Positions 9,992 to 16,982 of a DNA stretch of 35,412 bases are shown piece after piece. Made by a program: the position numbers and the translations under genes. The notes below the pieces were generated by a model. That model was not told the origin of the DNA and did no database searches. It saw nothing but the letters and a program-made list of their open reading frames with translations. The first letter of the stretch is position 1. Each line of letters begins with the position of its first letter. The DNA comes from Klenkia sp. PcliD-1-E (GTDB lineage Bacteria; Actinomycetota; Actinomycetes; Mycobacteriales; Geodermatophilaceae), in assembly GCF_024124375.1 (NCBI RefSeq), contig NZ_JAMXRZ010000035.1, positions 1-35,412 of the forward strand. The letters are read 5' to 3'.

Positions 9992-11364
9992 GCGCGCACC
10001 ATGCCCAGCACGCGGTCGCGGATCTCGACCATCCGGGCCTCGTCGGGGGCCTCCACGTTGAGCCGCAGCAGCGGCTCGGTGTTGCTGGCGCGAAGGTTGA
10101 ACCAGGAGCCGTCGGGCAGGCTCATGGTCAACCCGTCGAGCTCGTCGACGGCGCCGCCCTCCGCGGTGAAGGCCTCGCGGACCTCGGCGGTGCGCCCGGC
10201 GGCGTCGGCGACGGTGGAGTTGATCTCACCGGACGCGCTGTACCGGCTGTAGGCCTCGGCCAGCTCGGACAGCGGCCGGGGCTGCTCGCCGAGGGCCGCC
10301 AGCACATGCAGCGCGGCGAGCATGCCGGTGTCGGCCCGCCAGAAGTCGCGGAAGTAGTAGTGGGCGGAGTGCTCGCCACCGAAGACGGCGTCGGTGCGGG
10401 CCATCTCGGCCTTGATGAAGCTGTGCCCGACCCGGGTGCGCACGGGCTCGCCGCCGTGCTCCCGGACGATCTCGGGCACCGCCGAGGAGGTGATCAGGTT
10501 GTGGATGATCGTCGTCCCGACGCCCCGGGCGAGCTCGCGGACAGCGACCAACGCCGTGATGGCGGACGGGCTGACCGGGTCGCCGTGCTCGTCGACGACG
10601 AAGACGCGGTCGGCGTCGCCGTCGAAGGCCAGGCCGATGTCCGCGCCGTGCTCGGGGACCGCGCGCTGCAGGTCGACCAGGTTGGCCGGGTCCAGGGGGT
10701 TGGCCTCGTGGTTCGGGAAGGACCCGTCGAGCTCGAAGTACATCGGGACGACGTCCAGGGGCAACCCGGCCAGCACGACGGGCACGGTGTGCCCGCCCAT
10801 GCCGTTGCCGGCGTCGACCACGACCTTCAGCGGACGGCTCCCTGACAGGTCGACCAGACCGCGCAGGTAGTCGGAGTACTCCCCGAGCACGTCCCGGGCG
10901 CTGGACGTGCCGGGCGAGGCAACCTCGCGGTCGAACACGGTGCCGCCGTCGAGCAACTGCTCGGCCCAGGCGCGGATCTGCACCAGGCCCGAGTCCTGCC
11001 CGATGGGGGCGGCGCCGGCGCGGCACATCTTGATCCCGTTGTACTGCGCCGGGTTGTGGCTGGCGGTGAACATCGCCCCGGGCAGGTCCAGGCTGCCGGC
11101 GGCGAAGTAGAGCATGTCGGTGGAGCCCAGGCCGGCCTCGACGACGTCCAGGCCACGCTCGAGCACGCCCTCGGCGAAGGCCCGGGACAGCGGCACCGAC
11201 GAGTCGCGCATGTCGTGCGCGGTGACCACCGCGGTGGCGCCGGACTCGGCGTGCACGAACTCGGCGAAGGCCGCGCCGATGGCGCGGGCGACGGTCTCGT
11301 CCCACTGGTCCGGGACCACGCCCCGGACGTCGTAGGCCTTGATGATCGTCGACAGATCGGGCAC
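9988..11364 (-). CDS. manB: Phosphomannomutase / phosphoglucomutase
   Basis: A 458-residue alpha-D-phosphohexomutase that converts mannose-6-phosphate to mannose-1-phosphate (and possibly glucose phosphates). The phosphoserine loop is MFTASHNPAQYNGIK with Ser near residue 102, the magnesium loop is FDGDADRVF, the sugar-binding loop is GEHSAHYYF, and the C-terminal phosphate-binding loop is RASNTEPLLR. The start is GTG 11364, preceded by GAGGTGGAG about 5-10 bases upstream; a longer in-frame ATG at 11421 lies at the predicted transcription start and looks like leader. First gene of manB-trm112-SIS-CDF-manA, as in mycobacterial manB/Rv3256c/manA. Confidence 0.95.
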   Translation of the reverse strand: MPDLSTIIKAYDVRGVVPDQWDETVARAIGAAFAEFVHAESGATAVVTAHDMRDSSVPLSRAFAEGVLERGLDVVEAGLGSTDMLYFAAGSLDLPGAMFTASHNPAQYNGIKMCRAGAAPIGQDSGLVQIRAWAEQLLDGGTVFDREVASPGTSSARDVLGEYSDYLRGLVDLSGSRPLKVVVDAGNGMGGHTVPVVLAGLPLDVVPMYFELDGSFPNHEANPLDPANLVDLQRAVPEHGADIGLAFDGDADRVFVVDEHGDPVSPSAITALVAVRELARGVGTTIIHNLITSSAVPEIVREHGGEPVRTRVGHSFIKAEMARTDAVFGGEHSAHYYFRDFWRADTGMLAALHVLAALGEQPRPLSELAEAYSRYSASGEINSTVADAAGRTAEVREAFTAEGGAVDELDGLTMSLPDGSWFNLRASNTEPLLRLNVEAPDEARMVEIRDRVLGMVRA

Positions 11365-11424
11365 TGCGCTCCACCTCGGGTCGGTTCGGTCGGACGGGCC
11401 CGTGGGCCCCACCGTGACCATCGA

Positions 11425-11430
11425 ACCCTA
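11425..11430 (-). promoter_or_regulatory. Probable -10 element of the manB operon (TAGGGT)
   Basis: TAGGGT on the minus strand, about 60 bases upstream of the manB GTG start. This would give a leader of roughly 50-55 bases that includes the GAGGTGG ribosome-binding site. The same hexamer precedes rmlA and the glycosyltransferase gene at 25478. The whole 90-base gap 11365-11454 holds only this leader and promoter. Confidence 0.5.
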
Positions 11431-11454
11431 GCCGCCCACGGGTGGACCCGAGGG

Positions 11455-11868
11455 TCAGCTCCGGAAGACCACCCAGCGCAGCACGATGAAGTTGCAGACG
11501 GTCCCGAAGCCCTGGGACAGCGCCCAGGCGAGGGTGACGCGCCACCACGCGTCGGGCAGCAGCGCGAGCGCGGCAGCGTTGACGCCGAGGATCACGAAGA
11601 ACGTGCTGCCGTACAGCAGGGCGAACCCGCCGGCCCGACGCGCGCCACCCTCGACCTGGAAGGCCCACCGCCGGTTGAGGGCGTACGCGGTCGCGGTGCC
11701 GCAGACGAAGGAGATCGCACGGGCAGCGGTGAAGGGCAGCCCTAGGGCCAGGCCGAGGTGGTAGACGGACAGGTCGACGACGGCGCCGAGCAGCCCGACC
11801 ACGACGAAGCGACCGAGCTGACCCAGCAGGCTCCGCCGCCCGGCACCGCCGGCGGGGGACGCGGTCAG
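11455..11868 (-). CDS. GtrA-family small membrane protein
   Basis: About 137 residues with four predicted membrane helices: RFVVVGLLGAVVDLSVYHLG, the helix around AISFVCGTATAYALNR, the helix around LLYGSTFFVILGVNAAA, and a last one ending CNFIVLRWVVF. The loop NRRWAF and the ending NFIVLRWVVF are hallmarks of GtrA/PF04138. Members help flip or hold polyprenyl-linked sugars (for instance in O-antigen glucosylation or arabinogalactan assembly). No ATG or GTG is in frame before helix 1; the CTG that overlaps the DUF3499 stop (CTGA) is used here, and a CTG at about 11832 preceded by GGCGGAG is another option. Coupled translation with DUF3499 is likely. Confidence 0.8.
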   Translation of the reverse strand: MTASPAGGAGRRSLLGQLGRFVVVGLLGAVVDLSVYHLGLALGLPFTAARAISFVCGTATAYALNRRWAFQVEGGARRAGGFALLYGSTFFVILGVNAAALALLPDAWWRVTLAWALSQGFGTVCNFIVLRWVVFRS

Positions 11869-12218
11869 GGCAGGTTGGGGAGGACGCGCAGGTGACCGCG
11901 CCGGGTTCCCGATCCGTCGTCGGCGGGGTCGCGCTCGGGCTCGGGCCGGGCGGCCTCGCGGACGGCGTCGGCCAGAGCCAGGAGGTCGTCCCCGGTGGGA
12001 CCGGCGTCCTCGGAGTCGACCTCGTGCCGGACGACGTCCCACCCGCGGGGCACGGTGAGCCGCTCGGCGTGGAATTCGCAGAGGTCGTAGCTGTGCGGCT
12101 CGGAGTACGTCGCCAACGGGCCCACCACGGCCGTCGACTCCGAGTACACGTAGGTCAACGTGGCCGCCGCGGGTTGCGCACACCCGCTGCGCGAGCAGCG
12201 CCGCGACTGCCTCACCAC
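11865..12218 (-). CDS. DUF3499 family protein (Rv3258c-like)
   Basis: A 117-residue cytosolic protein of unknown function, conserved across actinobacteria next to manB and whiB2. The N-terminus has a cysteine pair RRCSRSGC, followed by ATLTYVYSESTAVVGPL, EPHSYDLCEFHAERLTVPRGW; the second CxxxH pair suggests a small zinc-binding fold. The C-terminus is acidic, then basic, and variable. The start is the first of two adjacent GTG codons (12218); GTGAGGCAAC just upstream offers a ribosome-binding site. TATGGT at 12237-12242 could be its -10. The gene diverges from the reductase gene at 12310. Confidence 0.9.
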   Translation of the reverse strand: MVRQSRRCSRSGCAQPAAATLTYVYSESTAVVGPLATYSEPHSYDLCEFHAERLTVPRGWDVVRHEVDSEDAGPTGDDLLALADAVREAARPEPERDPADDGSGTRRGHLRVLPNLP

Positions 12219-12309
12219 CGTTGCCTCACGGCTGGCACCATAACCGCGCCCGCGGCACTTCGTCAGCAGGCACTCCGCGTGCCGCCCCGAACGGGCCCGC
12301 GGTCGGGGC

Positions 12310-13077
12310 GTGGACCATGGGCACGTGCCCTCACCGCGGACCCCGTCCCCCGTCGTCCTGCTCGGCGGCCGGAGCGAGATCGGGCTGGCCGTGGTGCACG
12401 CGCTGCTCGCCGACGGACCGCGCGAGGTCGTCCTGGCCCGCCGTCCCCGTCCGGGTGCGGATGACCAGCCGGCGCTGCTGCGTGCCGCCGGGGCGACCGT
12501 CGTCCGTGAGGTCGACTTCGACGCCGACGACGTCGCCTCCCACCGGCAGGCGCTCGAGTCCGCCCTCGACGGGCTCGACCGGCCGGTCGTCGTGCTGGCG
12601 TTCGGGGTGCTGGGCGACCAGGCCCGCGCCGAGCACGACCCGGCACACGCCGCGGCCGTCGCGCACACCGACTACGTCGCGCAGGTGGCCGTGCTCACCC
12701 GGTTGCGAGCCGCACTCGAGGACCGGGGCGGCACGGTGCTCGTCTTCTCCTCGATCGCCGGGGTCCGGGTCCGCCGGGCCAACTACGTGTACGGGTCGGC
12801 GAAGGCGGGCCTGGACGGCTTCGTCGCCGGCCTGCAGGACAGCCTGCACGGCAGCCTGCTGCGGGTGGTCCTGGTGCGCCCAGGCTTCGTGGTGGGCCGG
12901 ATGACGGCGGGGATGTCGCCGGCACCCCTGTCCAGCACGCCGTCCGAGGTCGCCACGGCCGCCGTCGCCGGTCTGCGCAGCGGGCGGGGGATCGTGTGGG
13001 TCCCGGGGTCGTTGCGCTGGGTCGCCCTGGCCTTCCGGGTCATGCCCCGGCCGCTGTGGCGCCGGCTGCCGCGGTGA
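12310..13077 (+). CDS. Short-chain dehydrogenase resembling DprE2
   Basis: A 255-residue SDR. The nucleotide loop is LLGGRSEIGLAV (residues 17-28, the GGxSEIG form seen in DprE2 rather than TGxxxGIG). Catalytic residues are Ser147/148 in VFSSIAG, Tyr161 and Lys165 in YGSAK. The segments RVRRANYVYGSAKAGLDGF and the C-terminal MPRPLWRRLPR closely resemble M. tuberculosis DprE2, the NADH-dependent reductase that completes decaprenyl-phospho-arabinose synthesis with DprE1. No DprE1 lies in this window, so the substrate is uncertain. The start is GTG 12310; GTG 12325 is possible and would also keep the fold. Confidence 0.85.
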   Translation: MDHGHVPSPRTPSPVVLLGGRSEIGLAVVHALLADGPREVVLARRPRPGADDQPALLRAAGATVVREVDFDADDVASHRQALESALDGLDRPVVVLAFGVLGDQARAEHDPAHAAAVAHTDYVAQVAVLTRLRAALEDRGGTVLVFSSIAGVRVRRANYVYGSAKAGLDGFVAGLQDSLHGSLLRVVLVRPGFVVGRMTAGMSPAPLSSTPSEVATAAVAGLRSGRGIVWVPGSLRWVALAFRVMPRPLWRRLPR

Positions 13078-13100
13078 GCACCGACACCACCGCCGGGCCG

Positions 13101-13106
13101 TAGGCT
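13101..13106 (+). promoter_or_regulatory. Possible -10 element (TAGGCT) of the zincin-family gene
   Basis: TAGGCT lies nine bases before the ATG at 13116. With a start of transcription six to seven bases downstream, the message would be nearly leaderless. No ribosome-binding site is visible, which agrees with this. Confidence 0.45.
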
Positions 13107-13115
13107 CTCCCCGCC

Positions 13116-13571
13116 ATGCCTCGACCTCCCGCCCGACGCCGCGACCGGCACGGCCGCGGGCTGCGGGGCCGACTGGTCCCGCCCGGGGTGCCGTTGTCCC
13201 GCAGCCGGTCCGAGCAGTTCGACGACCTCGTCCTCGACGCCGTCGAGGACATCGAGCGGAACTGGGAGAAGGAGCTCGCCGGCGTGGAGTTCGCCGTCGA
13301 GGACGTGCCCTGGGTCGACCACTCCAGCCCCGACGAGGTGGTGCTGGACGCCGACGTCCTCGACGACGGGAGCGTGCCGCTGGCCCGGGTGCTCCCCGGC
13401 CGGCGGGAGGGGGGTGTGGACCACCCGCCGCGCATCGTGGTCTACCGGCGTCCCCTGGAGATCCGGGCCCACGACCCCGAGGACCTCGCCGACCTCGTGC
13501 GCGACGTCGTGGTCGACCAGGTGGCCGTCCTGCTCGGTCGCGACCCCGAGGAGATCGACCCCACTGGTTGA
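13116..13571 (+). CDS. Zincin-like metallopeptidase family protein with a degraded active site (Rv3259-like)
   Basis: A 151-residue protein. A basic N-terminal tail is followed by SEQFDDLVLDAVEDIERNW, an acidic middle, then PRIVVYRRPLEIRAHDPEDL and VRDVVVDQVAVLLGRDPEEID. The layout matches the small minimal-gluzincin family whose members carry HExxH in the last helix. Here the helix reads D134-Q-V-A-V138, so both histidines and the glutamate are lost and peptidase activity is unlikely. Its position between DUF3499 and whiB matches M. tuberculosis Rv3259. It probably keeps a binding or structural role, which is unknown. Confidence 0.8.
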   Translation: MPRPPARRRDRHGRGLRGRLVPPGVPLSRSRSEQFDDLVLDAVEDIERNWEKELAGVEFAVEDVPWVDHSSPDEVVLDADVLDDGSVPLARVLPGRREGGVDHPPRIVVYRRPLEIRAHDPEDLADLVRDVVVDQVAVLLGRDPEEIDPTG

Positions 13572-13584
13572 TCCCACCGGTTGG

Positions 13585-13590
13585 CACACT
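13585..13590 (+). promoter_or_regulatory. Possible -10 element (CACACT) for the 13597 gene
   Basis: CACACT then exactly six bases, then GTG. The arrangement resembles that before mtrA and would place the transcription start on the start codon. Weak sequence match to TANNNT. Confidence 0.35.
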
Positions 13591-13596
13591 GGGGTC

Positions 13597-14550
13597 GTGA
13601 CGGACGGGGCGCGGGGGCATCGGTGGTGGCGTGCCCGGGCGGCACCCGCGGAGCCGGTGCACCCTCCCCCACCACCGGGCTTGCCGGCCCGGGAGCTGGA
13701 CGACCTGCCCGGCTTCTTCACCGCACCGCCCGGCTCCCCTCGGGCCCTGCCGGCCGGGCCGGCCGCCGACGACCGGGCCGATGCGTCGACCACGGAGGCT
13801 TCGGCCGGCACCGCTGCCGACCCGGACCGGCTGGCCGGCGGAGCGGGCGGAGCGGGCGCCGAGGGTGCCGGCAGGAGGTGGGGCCGGCGCCGCGTCGCCC
13901 TCGCCGGCGCGGTCGTCGTGGTCGCCGGCGCCGTCGTCGCGGCCGTCACCGTCGGCGGCGGGGACCCGGGGAGATCGGCTGCGGACAGCACCGCCGGCCC
14001 GACCAGCGCCGCGACGGGCACGACCGCGGCGACCACCACACCGACGCCGGCTGCGCCGCTGACCGCCGCGGCCGCCGGGGACCTGGCCGGCACCGACCTG
14101 GCGCCCGGTGCGGACGGGTTCACCGCCGAGGTCTCCTTCGCCGGCGTGGTGCTGGAACCGCGGGCCGTCGGCGTCACGGTGGCCTACCCGAGGCTGCGGG
14201 CCAGCGGCGACGGCGAACGCAGCGTCGCCCACGTCGAGCTCGCGGTGTGGAACTGCCTGGCCGACACCCCGCCGGCCGACCCCGCCACTGCCGACTGCCG
14301 CCGCGGCCTGGTGGAGTACGCCGACCTGCCCTCGCCCGAGCTGTCGACCACGCGCACCGGCGACGGGGTGCAGCTGACCGGTTCCTTCCCCACCTACACC
14401 CGGCCCAACGGGTCGGCGCCGTCCTACACCGGCCGCAGCTACACCCTCGACGTCGAGGTGGCCGACCGCCGCGGCACCGTCACCGGCACGCTCCGGTTGG
14501 GCGACGGCGTGGCGGACGCGCTGCCCGGGGGCAGCCTGTCCGTCGGCTGA
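13597..14550 (+). CDS. Single-pass membrane protein with a proline/threonine-rich stalk, unknown function
   Basis: 317 residues. Residues 1-95 are cytoplasmic, rich in Pro, Ala and Gly (HPPPPPGLPARELDDLPGFF). A basic stop (RRWGRRR) precedes one membrane segment at about 100-118. A Ser/Thr/Pro/Ala-rich stalk (about 125-155) leads to a 150-residue outer domain with beta-rich sequence and one cysteine pair (NCLADT... and ATADC) likely to form a disulfide. I do not recognise the outer domain. The start GTG 13597 lies 25 bases after the previous stop. It converges tail to tail with the next gene, nine bases apart. Topology with the N-terminus inside suggests an envelope protein. Confidence 0.75.
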   Translation: MTDGARGHRWWRARAAPAEPVHPPPPPGLPARELDDLPGFFTAPPGSPRALPAGPAADDRADASTTEASAGTAADPDRLAGGAGGAGAEGAGRRWGRRRVALAGAVVVVAGAVVAAVTVGGGDPGRSAADSTAGPTSAATGTTAATTTPTPAAPLTAAAAGDLAGTDLAPGADGFTAEVSFAGVVLEPRAVGVTVAYPRLRASGDGERSVAHVELAVWNCLADTPPADPATADCRRGLVEYADLPSPELSTTRTGDGVQLTGSFPTYTRPNGSAPSYTGRSYTLDVEVADRRGTVTGTLRLGDGVADALPGGSLSVG

Positions 14551-14559
14551 CCCGCCGGG

Positions 14560-15375
14560 TCAGCGGCCGCGCGAGTCGGCGACGAGTGACACCCATGGCT
14601 GCCCCGGCGCGTCGTGCAGGCCCGGCCCGAAGCCGAACCAGGGACGGCGGGCGGCGCCGTCCAGCAGGGTGAGCAGGCCCGCCCGGGCACCGTCACCGGC
14701 AGGGACGACGGCGTGCTCGAGGACCCCCGCGGCCGCGTGCACCCGGATGAGCGTGCGGACGTCGGCGAGGCGGGAGCGGGCCGGGCGATGGGCCAGGAAG
14801 GCCGGCAGCCACCGCTCCAGTTCGCCGGGGTCGGTGGACCGCCGCACGGGGCCGACGTCGTCGAGGCCGTCCACCAGGGCCCGGCTGCGGGTGGTGCGGA
14901 ACACCGCGCCCGTGCCGAGCCGGGCCCCGACCGCGGCGAGGACCGGGTCGCCCAGCGGCAGGCCGGTGAGCTCGAGCTGCCACGGGCCGCGGGTGCCCAG
15001 CACCATGTCGACGACACCGTCGGCCAACAGCGCCGCTGCGTCGGCATCGGCGGCCGGCAGCCGTCGGGGAGCAACGCCGGGCGGACCCGGCGGGCCGCCG
15101 TCCCCGAGCAGCCGGTGGACGGTGACCCGGCGACCGCGGTGCAGCACGGGTGCGGACGACAGCAGGGCCGCCCCGTCGGGACGGCCCTGCTGGTGCGCAT
15201 CGACGACCACGGCCCGGTGGCGCACCCGGGGGACGGGGACCGGCGCCGCGTGCAACGCGGCGGCCAGCCAGGGCCCGCGGGCGGTGGTCGGTGTCGCTGG
15301 TCCTGCCAGGAGCGGGGCGGCGGCGCGGATCTCCCGCACCACCTCTGCCCGTCCTCGGGCCACCCGGGTGATCAC
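14560..15375 (-). CDS. Conserved-looking protein of unknown function
   Basis: 271 residues, no signal peptide or membrane segment seen. The protein is rich in Arg, Leu and Ala, and I do not recognise a family. Visible features include RHRAVVVDAHQQG, VHRLLGDGG, VVDMVLGTRGPWQLELTGLPLGDPVL and the C-terminal RRPWFGFGPGLHDAPGQPW. The start is taken as GTG 15375, 32 bases behind whiB on the same strand; a later GTG (15363) is also possible. It could be cotranscribed with whiB. Codon use (third-position GC) agrees with a real gene. Confidence 0.65.
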   Translation of the reverse strand: MITRVARGRAEVVREIRAAAPLLAGPATPTTARGPWLAAALHAAPVPVPRVRHRAVVVDAHQQGRPDGAALLSSAPVLHRGRRVTVHRLLGDGGPPGPPGVAPRRLPAADADAAALLADGVVDMVLGTRGPWQLELTGLPLGDPVLAAVGARLGTGAVFRTTRSRALVDGLDDVGPVRRSTDPGELERWLPAFLAHRPARSRLADVRTLIRVHAAAGVLEHAVVPAGDGARAGLLTLLDGAARRPWFGFGPGLHDAPGQPWVSLVADSRGR

Positions 15376-15407
15376 CCGTCCATGGTGGCCCACGCCGGAC
15401 GTGGGGC

Positions 15408-15728
15408 TCAGACCGCCCGGCGGCGCAGGCGGCGCCGCTCGCGCTCGGACAGACCGCCCCAGATGCCGAAGCGCTCGTCGTTGCCCAGGGCGTACTCCAG
15501 GCACTCGACCTTGACCTCGCACCCGGTGCAGATCTTCTTGGCCTCGCGGGTCGAGCCGCCCTTCTCCGGGAAGAACGCCTCGGGGTCGGTCTCGGCGCAC
15601 AGGGCGCGCTCTTGCCACCCCTGGTCCTCGTCCTCCAGCCCGGCGGACCAGCTCAGGGCGCTGAACCCGGCGACGCCGCTGCCGGCCTGCTGCTGCTTGT
15701 ACTCGCTCAACCACGACACCTCGGCCAT
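15408..15728 (-). CDS. whiB2: WhiB-family iron-sulfur regulator, WhiB2/WhmD type
   Basis: A 106-residue Wbl protein. Four cysteines (44, 67, 70, 76; in ALCAETD, CTGC, VECLEY) would hold a 4Fe-4S cluster. The turn GIWGG (residues 89-93) and the basic tail SERERRRLRRR follow. Wbl proteins bind the principal sigma factor and act as transcription factors; WhiB2/WhmD is tied to septation and sporulation. Identity as WhiB2 rests mainly on its position next to fbiA and the zincin gene, as Rv3260c is. The start ATG 15728 has AGAGGGGA about 9-16 bases upstream; a longer in-frame ATG at 15794 is less likely. Confidence 0.92.
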   Translation of the reverse strand: MAEVSWLSEYKQQQAGSGVAGFSALSWSAGLEDEDQGWQERALCAETDPEAFFPEKGGSTREAKKICTGCEVKVECLEYALGNDERFGIWGGLSERERRRLRRRAV

Positions 15729-15811
15729 GACGATGCGTCCCCTCTCGCTCTCGTCACAGTGCGTGATCATCGGGCCACTCCCGACGGCGCGCACTTGGTG
15801 ACACCGAGGGA

Positions 15812-15841
15812 ATTACAGCCGTGTCAGTTGGGTGGGGTCAA
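15812..15841 (-). promoter_or_regulatory. Sigma-70-type promoter of whiB
   Basis: On the minus strand TTGACC (15836-15841) and TGTAAT (15812-15817) are separated by 18 bases. This is the clearest -35/-10 pair in the window. Transcription would start near 15805 and give a leader of about 77 bases before the whiB ATG. Confidence 0.6.
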
Positions 15842-16031
15842 GTCGAGCCGTTCGTCCCACCCGCCACACGCGTCACAGCGGTCACGGAGGGTTCCGGAAG
15901 CGTCACCAAGCCCGGAGACACGCCGCCCCGTTGGACAACTTCTGCCTGACGAACCCAGTTGTTTGGTCCAGATCATTCCGACACGGATCCGGCCTCGAGA
16001 ACGGGTCTTGCCATCAGGCACCATGGTGTGC
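15842..16031 (+). other. Intergenic stretch between whiB and fbiA promoters
   Basis: About 190 bases without a gene, somewhat lower in GC than the flanks (for example AGTTGTTTGGTCCAGATCAT). It must hold the fbiA promoter, but I could not choose a convincing -35/-10 pair. A short dyad-like GTTGGACAAC is present near 15932. Confidence 0.4.
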
Positions 16032-16982
16032 ATGCGGATCGTGGTCGTGGCCGGCGGCATCGGCGGCGCCCGATTCCTGCTCGGGGTGCGTGCTGCGGCC
16101 CCGGACGCCGACATCACGGCCGTCGTGAACACCGGCGACGACGTCACCCTGCACGGCCTGCGCATCTGCCCGGACCTGGATTCGGTGATGTATACGCTCG
16201 GTGACGGAATCGACCCGGTCCGGGGATGGGGTCGCCGCGACGAGAGCTGGGTCGTGAAGGACGAACTGGCTGCCTACGGCGCCGAGCCGACCTGGTTCGG
16301 CCTCGGCGACCGGGACCTGGCGACCCACCTCGTCCGCACCCGGATGCTTGACGCCGGTTACCCGCTGTCGGAGGTCACCCTGGCCCTCGCCCAGCGCTGG
16401 GACCCCGGCGTGACCCTCCTGCCGATGAGCGACCAGCGGGTGGAGACCCACGTCGTGGTGACCGACCCCGACAGCGGCCGGCAGCAGGCCATCCACTTCC
16501 AGGAGTGGTGGATCCGCCACCGAGCGGCGCTGGACGCCGAGGCCTTCGTGCAGGTCGGCGTCGACGACGCCCGGCCCGCGCCCGGCGTGGTGGAGGCCTT
16601 CGCCGACGCCGACGCGGTGCTGATCGCGCCGTCCAACCCGGTGGTCTCCGTCGGCACCGTGCTCGGTGTCCCGGGCCTGCGCGATGCACTGCTCGCCTCG
16701 CCCGCCCGGGTGGTGGGCCTGTCCCCGGTGGTGGACGGAGCCCCGCTGCGGGGCATGGCCGACCGCTGCCTGCCGGCGATCGGCGTCGAGGTCAGCGCCG
16801 AGGGCGTCGGGCGGCACTACGGCGCCCGGTCCGACGGTGGGCTGCTGGACGCCTGGCTGGTGCACGAGAACGACACCGCCGACGTGCCCGGCGTGGACGT
16901 GCGGCGGGTGCCGCTGCTCATGACCGACCCCCCGGCCACGCAGGCGATGGCGCAGGCGGCGTTGGATGCCGCACGTGGGTGA
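16032..16982 (+). CDS. fbiA: 2-phospho-L-lactate / phosphoenolpyruvate transferase, F420 synthesis
   Basis: A 316-residue CofD/FbiA enzyme. It joins the phosphoenolpyruvate- or phospholactate-derived guanylyl donor to the deazaflavin Fo, giving dehydro-F420-0 or F420-0. Landmarks: N-terminal [36 protein letters not shown] (the aspartates bind the donor and metal), [26 protein letters not shown], and [14 protein letters not shown]. Length is near the 330 of mycobacterial FbiA. The start is ATG 16032 by family alignment; ATG 16023 has AGG four bases upstream and would add three residues. The gene diverges from whiB and its end overlaps fbiB. Confidence 0.95.
   Translation: MRIVVVAGGIGGARFLLGVRAAAPDADITAVVNTGDDVTLHGLRICPDLDSVMYTLGDGIDPVRGWGRRDESWVVKDELAAYGAEPTWFGLGDRDLATHLVRTRMLDAGYPLSEVTLALAQRWDPGVTLLPMSDQRVETHVVVTDPDSGRQQAIHFQEWWIRHRAALDAEAFVQVGVDDARPAPGVVEAFADADAVLIAPSNPVVSVGTVLGVPGLRDALLASPARVVGLSPVVDGAPLRGMADRCLPAIGVEVSAEGVGRHYGARSDGGLLDAWLVHENDTADVPGVDVRRVPLLMTDPPATQAMAQAALDAARG

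Noticed and set aside
11365-11421. Longer manB start at ATG 11421
   Set aside because: This ATG sits at the predicted transcription start; the 19 added residues (TVGPTGPSDRTDPRW region) are not typical, while GTG 11364 has a good ribosome-binding site and matches family length.
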